Positions 56,937 to 64,000 of a DNA stretch of 64,000 nucleotides are shown here, piece by piece (within the stretch, counting starts at the first letter, position 1; each line of letters opens with the position of its first letter). This DNA comes from Massospora cicadina. Taxonomy: Eukaryota > Entomophthoromycota > Entomophthoromycetes > Entomophthorales > Entomophthoraceae. The stretch covers positions 62,001 through 126,000 of the forward strand of contig JAKSZP010018543.1 in the NCBI GenBank assembly GCA_022478985.1, in the 5' to 3' direction. Made by a program: the position numbers and the translations under genes. The notes below the pieces were generated by a model. It saw only the letters and a list, made by a program, of their open reading frames with translations. It was not told the DNA's origin and ran no database searches.

Positions 56937-58847
56937 GATTCAAATTTATTTAGAGTATGCCAACCAGGAGATGGACATTATGATACTCATAGAGGAAACA
57001 AAAGAACCAAAACAAATGGTATGACAAAACACAACAAAACTTTCAACCAGGAAGGGAGCGGAGTACCGCTAAACCACCATGGCAGAGGGGGAGGGAGGGT
57101 CAGACAGCTCATCTTCAGGGGGAGTTTTTGTGAAAGATTCATATTGGTTGTAGTAGCGGACAAAAGCTGAGAGCAATGGCGTTGGGGCATCAGCGTGGTA
57201 GGGTGGATGAGTGTAAAATAAAGGTTACTTACCTCAAGTTTAGCCTGGAAGACAGCCTCAACTAACTCCACATGATGTTCATCTTGAAGGCGGGCATCTG
57301 GAAGTTGGACCAAATTGGCTATATTTTTCTGGGTGATTTAAAAGTTGGGTTGAATGCTGCTAGTTTCACAAAATGCATGACAGTGTCATTGGCATTATTG
57401 GTCAATTTGGTGATTTCCTCCTGTACTACTTTGGGGAATTCAAGGGGGAAGTCGATTATGCCTAGTTCTTTTATGGAATTGATCAACTGATTGGGCAACT
57501 GCTTTTCAGAGGCGGTGGCAGAGGGGTGAGGCAACCGCTGCTAAGGCAAGCTGGTGGTAACTTTGGAAGGGGATGGCATTGGGTTTAGGAGCATAGCGTC
57601 TGGGCGAGAGGGTTTTGTCAAAATCAGAATTATAAAATTTAACCATTCATATCCATCCAGACCATTTTCACCAGATTCATTATCCTCATCTTTGACAATT
57701 TTACCTCATTCATCAACCTCGACCAATAGGGCCTAAGGATTCTGGTTCACTTGAGTTTGGGAGGCAGAATTTGGGTGGGTGGTATTGAGCAAAAGGGTGG
57801 ATGCTTGGGTGCGAATGGTAATCCAAGCCTGACTCTGACTTGTTGGGTTGGGCCCTGGGTTGTGAGTGTAGCTGGAGGGTTTGGTGGGAAATAATTTTCT
57901 TCACTGGCCCAAAAGAGAGAATGTTGGGTGAGGGCAACAAAACACCCCATTCAGCTGCCGCTGAAAATGGTTCAGAAATATAACTGGGGAAGCGGCATGG
58001 GGACAGGACTTTATTGAGTGGTTAAGCTCAAGATAGAGGGGACAAATATGTCAACTGCTATTGATATGAGCCCAAAAGAAATGCTCCGGCACTACAATGA
58101 TGTGAGCACACAGGAGGACATGTTGGGCAATGGTAGAGTAATTTGGGATAATGGTGACAGTGATTTGAAAGGCAGCAAGGCACTCTACACCAGAAGGAAC
58201 GTTGTAGACTAGGTTGAGCTGAGTGCCATAATCCAAAAGCCTTACATCAACTCTTCATAAAAATTTGTTGCGAAAGATGTGAAGTGAGATTGGCAAAAGG
58301 CTCCAACAGTGTGGTATCATAAGATAGATGAGTTTGGGTAGTAGGAACGGGGGTATTTTTATAAATCAGAGGAGTCAACGCCACCGCTGCAGCATACTCC
58401 TTTGTCTAGAATATGATTTTAAAATGGCACTTAAAAGGGCAGAAATTAATAAATCCAGTTGGAGAAAAGGCTGAGGTGGCAAGGTTGACAATTGTTTTGT
58501 CAGCATATGAGAATAAACGCCCATAGTCAACATGGAGGCAAAATTAATTGTGGATCTAGGGAGGGCAAGAGGGTAGGGGCGAGTTGGGTGGATGCACACA
58601 AGGTGAAGCACAAGGTCCCATGGAGGGACAAATCAGATGTAAATTTTGACAGACTATTCAAGCCCGTCCAAACGCGTTTCACTGCAGGGTGGAAAATGCT
58701 GGGAGGTGGATCACTGGTGCCTCATACTGGGGCAGCAGGCGGTGGGGCTGTGGACATCAGTGGATCAGTGTTGCAGCTAATTGGATTGCTAATTAGATTT
58801 ATAATTTAAATTCACTCAGAAGTGGGTTCAAGTGGAAAGAGAGTTTG
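56937..58847 (-). mobile_element. Family C gag-only element, copy C3, full length
   Basis: The tail on the minus strand, CATCTCCTGGTTGGCATACTC then TAAATAAATTTG, lies at about 56,980-56,937. The start CTCTCTTTCCACTTG is at about 58,843. The flanks TGAACCTAAAATAAGA (56,921-56,936) and TGAACCCAAAGTAATA (58,848-58,863) are a probable TSD with a few mismatches. About 1.91 kb. It interrupts a gypsy protease-RT region (G3). Confidence 0.78.
57050..58757 (-). pseudogene. Family C gag-like ORF (copy C3)
   Basis: Minus strand, start ATG at 58,757 (MSTAPPPAAPV, then a stop). The region around 58,700-58,560 carries the segment before FVPPKDLD, changed by indels. HLVCIHPTRPYPLALPRSTINFASMLTMGVYSHMLTKQLST (58,610-58,490) aligns with the LAHTQVVPRYPLVLP...Y.KLFPYQDQA part of C1. 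The linker retains WITIRTQAS near 57,825-57,800, with Arg where C1 and C2 have TGA, then NQNP.ALLVEVDE near 57,750-57,705. The C-terminal VQLPDARLQDEHHVELVEAVFQA block (ORF 56,987-57,313) matches VQLPDAQIKAEKALLKYLSAI in C1. Degenerate. Confidence 0.65.
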
Positions 58848-58863
58848 TGAACCCAAAGTAATA

Positions 58864-59290
58864 AAATCAATACAAATATTGAAATGTAACAGGGGGAAAA
58901 ATCATAAGGGTCAGGATCTACCAGATGCTCACAAATATCAGGACTACTGGATACAGATATAGAATTTTCCACCCTTTTAAGACTAAAAGGGGTCTCTCCT
59001 TTTTTCTTAGAAAGGTCCTTTCATAATCATATTTCAGCTTGAGGGTTTTAAACTTCCTCATGGTTGTATAATGCCATTGAAGAAATGAAAGCTAAATCTG
59101 CTCTGGAGGAGTACTTTCTTACCATGTTGGATTTAGCTTTTTTCAGAATAGACTTTGCTGATGGTCTTGCCTATGATGTACCAAAATTGAGTGGTGACAT
59201 TTGGTTGTGTATTAATTTTAGATAGCTCAACATAGTTATTAAGCCCTAACCTTACTTAATGCCTATACCTAAGGGTATTCTACTATGGTG
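58864..59290 (+). pseudogene. Gypsy relic G3: protease-RT junction and RT N-terminus
   Basis: Plus strand, across frames: LPDAHKYQDYW near 58,920-58,955 resembles the LP..Y.DVF linker before gypsy RT. LEGFKLPHG...MPL lies near 59,037-59,077, EEMKAKSALEEYFLTMLDLAFFR near 59,080-59,150 and SGDIWLCINFR.LNIVIKP.PYLMPIPK near 59,190-59,275. These correspond to the RT entry region (YPL...E..AL.EY......GFIR, then G.IR.C.NYR.LN..T..N.YP.P). The sequence decays after 59,290 and no YxDD is visible. C3 interrupts the same element upstream. Confidence 0.65.
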
Positions 59291-60574
59291 ACAAAGGCAA
59301 AGGTTTTAAAATATAGGCCATGTTAACTATTTAAGCCAGAATTTAGTTCTCCCAGAATAATTACATTATATGAAATAAATAGATACTAACAGAGTATAAG
59401 TTTGTTTATTACTATAATGAAATAGACTTTCCTGCAGTGCTCCAACATATTATTGACCAAATACTATATGTTATTTGATCAATGTTGTGTTGCATATATA
59501 GGCATATACTCATTTTTTAGAACGCTGTAATATTATGAGTGTGACATCTGGAAATTTTAGAAGCCCATCTCAGATATTGGTATGATATTAAACCTCCAAT
59601 TTTGCATATATAGGGAACAGCTAACTTCCCTAGTAATGTAATATTTTGATATGGGGTGTTTATCATCCAATATATCAAGAGTTGGTTGTATATTGAAACA
59701 CCATCTGGTAGACTATTTTATATAGCTTCTTAATAACGGAAATTATTGTTGACTTAAAAAATAAACCTTGAAAGAAACTATCAAGTCTGAGTGATTACCT
59801 CATTTTGATGGATTAGTTGTACTCTTTCTATTATTCAGCAAAGTATTATATTAGTTTCAATTAAAATTCTTTAATTATGATCTATGTTTTGTTTACATGT
59901 TTCCAAACTAATGGTTTCATAATGAGACCTATGTTAATTGTAGCATTCACATTTTAACTTGACTCACTAGATTGCTTACCTCTCAGAGCTTGGGAAAACC
60001 CATTTGTAAAAATTTATGGGGATTGATTATTATTGGCCAATAATCCCTATAAACTTATTAATTGCATAGGGTTGAATTTTGTGCAAGTTTTCCGCGTTGT
60101 ATGATAGTTGATATAATTGGTTGATAATAGTATGACAACTATTATTCATAGTTGCATGGAAGTCCTAGATCTCAGCCCAACGCTCAACCAGTATTTCCGT
60201 TTGAAATACTTATGATGTCTCAAAATAGGGCTTTGTTCCCTCATACCATATAACCCAATCTTATCTTAGATTACTGTTGACAGTTTCTCTGGTTTGACAC
60301 ACAGTTTGCAGAAATCCCATATCTGTTTCCGCTTCTTCTCAGGATCTCCACTCAGACCCTTACTCTTTTCTTTAAAGAGTCTCCCAATTATCACACACAG
60401 CAATAATATCCCTGAGAAAGAATAGAACAAATAGATGTAGATAAAGTTACTAAGCTGGTATATCTACTGTATACTTCTGTACTAATTAAACCTATACTCT
60501 GGATAAGTACTATTTCATTATATCTATTGAATACTGGATAGAAGTTATTTTAGTATATCTACTGTATATCAGAT
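59291..60574. other. AT-rich DNA without recognised features
   Basis: No ORF, repeat or RNA signature identified, although it could contain further decayed gypsy sequence downstream of G3. Confidence 0.5.
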
Positions 60575-61260
60575 AAAAACGATATTTTTATTCGTGAATT
60601 CTAGGGAATTTATAGTAGGAGATTCAGCACCCAACCCTTGGTTGACACTTCTTCAATGAAATGGCAGCTGTTGCCATTGAATCACCCATCCTCATCTCAA
60701 CAATGATGGTCTTCCTCATCCTGGCTAGGATTCTGTTATTGAACATCCTTGAGACCTAAAACAGAAAGAGTCAGAAAACGTGTCCCTAACGTTTTCCTCT
60801 CAATCTAAGTAAACCAACCTTATTTGGCAAGTGACCTGATTAGATAATGGGACTTGTTACCTATTAATAAAGGTCACAAACCAACTGATCAATTCGCTAG
60901 TTGCAGGCGGCATCACTCATCTCACAACTTACTACTTACATTCCCAATCATTCAGTGACAAAACCTGACTGATACCAATTAGTACACCTGATAGTTAATC
61001 ACTATCAGATGTCCCTATTTTGTTGGCAACTATGACTGACGAGATCTTAAGCATTTGTCCAGATTGGTCCCCAATGGATCAAACCAAGCGAATAACCTAA
61101 AATCCCCCAAACTTAGTTACCCCAAAATCAGGGGCAACCAATTTCCAAATACACCTCACATTAGGGAATTATCCCCTTGCGATTCCTGGTAATCTAGCCA
61201 GCTGGTTATATGGGCAAAAATACTAATACCCTTTTAGTGTGCAATTTTGGACCTCTCAGT
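60575..61260 (-). repeat. LTR-like repeat R2
   Basis: It is the reverse-complement counterpart of R1 (33,085-33,760) over most of its length, including the CTATAAATTCC(C/T)TAG box near 60,600-60,615 and the AATAAA-like signal after it. Neither copy has visible internal coding DNA beside it, so both look like solo LTRs. Confidence 0.6.
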
Positions 61261-62109
61261 TGCACACCAATGGTTATCAGATCAGAAGTTTTTGATCTTA
61301 TCAGAATTTTAACCAGATGGAATCCTCCAATGATTAATCATTATTAGGGATGTTATGGCCAATCACAGTGAATGGCTTATTGACTGAATTTCGTTGTAAT
61401 TGATACAATTACTAGTTAGTTACTCCCCAAATTGGGTTAAGCCAAAATTAGTATTCTGCCAAGTTTGGAAGTAGGGTTGAGTAGGGCTGAATGGTGGCCT
61501 TAAATTAGTATTAGGAGCACTGGCGATTAATAGCCAAGGATGATCCAATTAGTATCAGTCAGCGTAAGCAGTGTTTGATGCCAACTGCCATTTGTGGACT
61601 GTTGTGGGATTTCTGGCAGAAAGCCAATGTATTTGCTTAAATCATATATCTATGAATTCGCTGCCTGTACTGATAATCTGATGTTGGTGGATCCAAAAAT
61701 TATGAGTTTGAGGCAGGTGAGGTTGTTTCTGGTGCCTCATTTATTATAATCAGTTATTGCCTGAATAAGGCGAACCCTAATCAAATTGACTGAAATAAGT
61801 TGAAAAGAGATGTCAGTGAGATACCAAGATATTGTGAGTCAAAGCAAGCAACCAAAGTTGTTTCCAGAACATTATTGTCAATAAGAAGGTCAATTCCAAA
61901 TTTGATATTTATTTAGATTAGTATCTTATACAACTTACTGGCGACTTAAGGCCAAGGATGAGCTGAAACTAATTTGGACATCGGAAAGGATGAGGAGAGA
62001 GGGTTGACACCAGGGAAGAGAATAGTGCAGTAGAAGAAGAAGAGTGGTTGGCTGGAAGAACCAGCAGAAGAGCCAATAGGTTGGTTGTGGGCATAGTAGC
62101 CCTGTTGTA

Positions 62110-62226
62110 AATAGTATAAATATCTGGTGCTTCCTTCTCAATAAATATCTCCCTTTGCCTAATCTCTTTTATGATTTAAGTTTATATTAATTTATTGGCT
62201 GGAGTTTAGGCTGGGGGATCCCAAAA
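62110..62226 (+). repeat. 3' part of an LTR (element L)
   Basis: TATAAATATC (62,112-62,121) is followed about 25 bp later by CAATAAATATC and then TTGGCTGG...GGGATCCCA just before a candidate primer-binding site. This order (TATA, AATAAA, end, TGG) fits an LTR. The 5' limit is not determined. Confidence 0.5.
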
Positions 62227-62241
62227 TGGTGCGAGTGAAAC
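62227..62241 (+). promoter_or_regulatory. Primer-binding site of element L (putative)
   Basis: TGGTGCGAGTGAAAC lies a few bases after GGATCCCA. The first eight bases, TGGTGCG(A/C), match the start of the G1 site, suggesting related primer tRNAs. Confidence 0.45.
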
Positions 62242-62287
62242 ACCAAGGGTTTAGCTAGCACTGCTGGCCCCATCGCCTAAGGCAAAA

Positions 62288-62398
62288 TGGCAAGGGCTGA
62301 CCAGTCTTCATACTGGTTGGCCTGCCAACTAGCAGAGCCCATAGTCGATTTTTTGACAGATCTTATGGAACAATATAAGATTTTGCTGACCCTATAGA
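62288..62398 (+). pseudogene. Start of a gag-like ORF in element L
   Basis: A 36-codon reading frame begins MARADQSSYWLACQLAEP about 50 bp after the candidate primer-binding site and stops at TAG (62,396-62,398). Position and composition fit the start of a gypsy gag, but there is no diagnostic motif. SINE F lies 115 bp downstream. Confidence 0.35.
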
Positions 62399-62512
62399 GT
62401 GCACCATCACTATGAATAATGGTTTTCCAGTGATCAATCCAAAATTATTCCCAAATCATAATATTACCCCATCTTGAAACTCTATATAGTTTTTTGGTTC
62501 ACATTTAGAACC

Positions 62513-62809
62513 TTTTTTATTTTATTTATTTGAGGCAAGCTGACCAGGGGATGGATATTACCAAAATAGAAAGAAAGTATTGACATGAAACCTGAGCAGG
62601 GTCAGCTTCATCATAGAAAGTTTTTCCACCTCAGGATTGGGACTCAAATTTTTCTGGTTACATCATGGGTAAGGTTTTCGTGTTATTAGACCTACTAACC
62701 GCCATTAGCTTCCTTCAGCTGGTACCCCAATTGATGTGCAAAGGGCAGGAATTGAAATCATAACCTTCAGGTTGGTAGCCATACATCCTACTGACTTACC
62801 TTCAACCCC
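62513..62809 (-). mobile_element. tRNA-derived SINE (F) with LINE-type 3' tail
   Basis: 297 bp, flanked by TTCACATTTAGAACC (62,498-62,512) and TTCACATTATGAACC (62,810-62,824), a 15 bp duplication with two mismatches. On the minus strand the head reads GGTAAGTCAGTAGGATG (box A-like), then CCTGAAGGTTATG and ATTTCAATTCCTG (box B-like), the layout of a tRNA promoter. The 3' end reads CCCCTGGTCAGCTTGCCTC then AAATAAATAAAATAAAA, matching the tails of B, C and D. RNA polymerase III transcription is inferred. Confidence 0.75.
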
Positions 62810-63394
62810 TTCACATTATGAACCATTTTTACCCCAAATATCATGACATTTGGTTCTTTTTTACTAGTGGGGACCAACCAAAGAGGGGATGTATACACGA
62901 TTTATTTGAAGGTGCAAATAACCAAAATAAAAACTGCTAACTTGATGCCACATTGGCTAGCCTAAGGGTTATGTAAGATGGGGAGGGATAGGAGGGTTTG
63001 ACATACAGCGTGGACTTGAGGGCATGTATCAGGGCAGACAAAAGGGGCATTTGGGCGAGTCAAGTTTTCAGATGATGGTGCTGAACTGAACGACCTAACA
63101 AAGAAGGTTTGAGGAAAACTCTTATAATGATATATAACTTCTGCTTCTCTGAATGGATTGATAGCTCTGCCAAAATTTTTTTCAATATAGCTAAGAGTCT
63201 TATAGTACTCTCACCGTTATGAAGCTCACATGGTGAAATATAGAATATATTGACTCTTAGTCTCTTATAAAAATACTTCTTCAAATAATCATAAACTTCC
63301 TCCCACAAAAACAATATCACAAGAGCAGCTTCTCTTATAAGGTCACTTTTAAATACTCTTAAAATGAACTGACACTATAATGATGGTGTAAAAA

Positions 63395-63475
63395 AATACA
63401 ATAAGATATAAATAAAAGATATAAGATAGTATTATAAGATAATGAGATATAAGATATGAGAAATACTATATATTT
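63395..63475. repeat. AT-rich simple repeat (ATAAGAT-like)
   Basis: Imperfect repeats of ATAAGAT and AAGATAT, about 80 bp. Confidence 0.7.
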
Positions 63476-63970
63476 ATTAATTGTTTTCGTGCTATTGTTC
63501 GTGTACTTTAGAGACATCTCCTGGTCATAAACATCAAATGATGGGCATAATAATACCATGTCAATCCTCTCTGGTCATGGAAATGGCTATAGCATTCTCC
63601 TAAACAAAATTAGCTTCAAATGGCTAGTAATAGTAGAATTTGCTTCAGACAAATTTCTAAGTATAAATGCTCCAATCATTGGGAGGTTTTTTAGTGCAAC
63701 ATCATCAAGAAGATGTGTATTTTCCCAAATATCAGCCCAATTAGAGCTATATCATAACCAAAAAAAGGGGGAAATATATGAAAACAATAATTGACATAGC
63801 CCTAACTGGGACAAGGAAGTCATATTGATATCTATAGGTAATATATTATTGGGCTGTCCACTTTAAGTGCAAATTGTTCCAAATACATCTAATAAACATA
63901 TGTTTTCGCCTCTTTGCATTTTAATCAATTAAAAATTTAAAAAAGGTACACATTAATTAATGCTGTGAGA

Positions 63971-63993
63971 CCCACTTGTTTCACCCAAGTGGG
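63971..63993. repeat. Short inverted repeat at the window end
   Basis: CCCACTTG (63,971-63,978) and CAAGTGGG (63,986-63,993) form an 8 bp stem with a 7-base loop. It could be the start of an element running off the window, but nothing else supports that. Confidence 0.5.
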
Positions 63994-64000
63994 CCCCCAA

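Larger units (their letters stand above)
62825..64000. other. AT-rich DNA at right edge
   Basis: No recognised gene. A faint 3'-tail-like stretch (GTATACATCCCCTCTTTGG on the minus strand, about 62,880-62,900) may be another old element end. The ORF at 63,060-63,320 (-) has no family features. Confidence 0.45.

Noticed and set aside
62720..62809. A functional tRNA gene on the minus strand.
   Set aside because: The A and B boxes are tRNA-like, but the stems do not pair well, there is no clean acceptor stem, and the unit is bounded by a TSD with a LINE tail. It is a SINE head.
62860..63060. Another family B or C element end on the minus strand (GTATACATCCCCTC...TTGG).
   Set aside because: Only about 20 bases resemble the tail, with an internal interruption, and no ORF2 or ORF1 blocks could be read nearby.

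Overview
This 64 kb window is eukaryotic, AT-rich, TE-dominated DNA in which I find no convincing host gene. A filamentous fungus with an expanded, repeat-rich genome is the most likely source. This rests on LINEs with a CCHC-knuckle ORF1 and an ORF2 ordered as APE endonuclease, RT and C-terminal CX2CX7-8HX4C finger, together with chromovirus-like Ty3/gypsy elements. It is inference at kingdom level only. There is no CRISPR, rRNA or functional tRNA gene.

Layout, left to right. 1-4,709: LINE copy A1 (+). 4,710-5,420: a gypsy integrase relic (+, G0). 5,528-13,405: gypsy element G1 (-) with both LTRs recognisable, interrupted by element C1 (7,334-9,263). 13,406-18,661: LINE B1 (+). 18,662-21,349: AT-rich DNA with a short SINE (D1, 19,100-19,248) and an LTR-like repeat (R3). 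21,350-28,508: element C4 (-) split by LINE B2 (+, about 21,446-26,711). 28,509-30,658: AT-rich, no genes. About 30,674-32,580: element C2 (+). 32,885-33,760: old repeats E2 and R1. 34,457-40,907: LINE A2 (+), the best-preserved ORF2. 40,908-47,008: end of gypsy element G2 and its LTR, split by LINE B3 (41,656-46,900). 47,009-54,360: a tandem-repeat array split by LINE B4 (-, 47,193-53,457). B4 itself contains a candidate solo LTR (49,362-50,341) that contains a SINE (D2, 49,796-50,031). 56,937-58,847: element C3 (-) inside another gypsy relic (G3). 60,575-61,260: LTR-like repeat R2. 62,110-62,398: end of an LTR, a primer-binding site and a gag start (L). 62,513-62,809: a tRNA-derived SINE (F). 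The rest is AT-rich DNA.

The most interesting signal is a three-tier retrotransposon network. The autonomous LINE family B carries ORF1 and ORF2. Family C is a set of four about 1.9 kb elements that carry only a gag-like CCHC ORF and no RT. The SINEs D and F carry no ORF at all. All three types end in essentially the same 3' tail, with a core like TGGTCAGC, a pyrimidine-rich stretch and CAAATAAA. Most are flanked by 12-17 bp target-site duplications, as expected if one reverse transcriptase mobilises them all. ORF1 proteins of families A, B and C also look homologous. Nested insertions give a relative chronology: gypsy before B and C, C4 before B2, tandem array before B4 before solo LTR before D2.

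All coordinates, repeats and TSDs were read by eye. Identity figures, family assignments and phylogeny would need alignment and searches.
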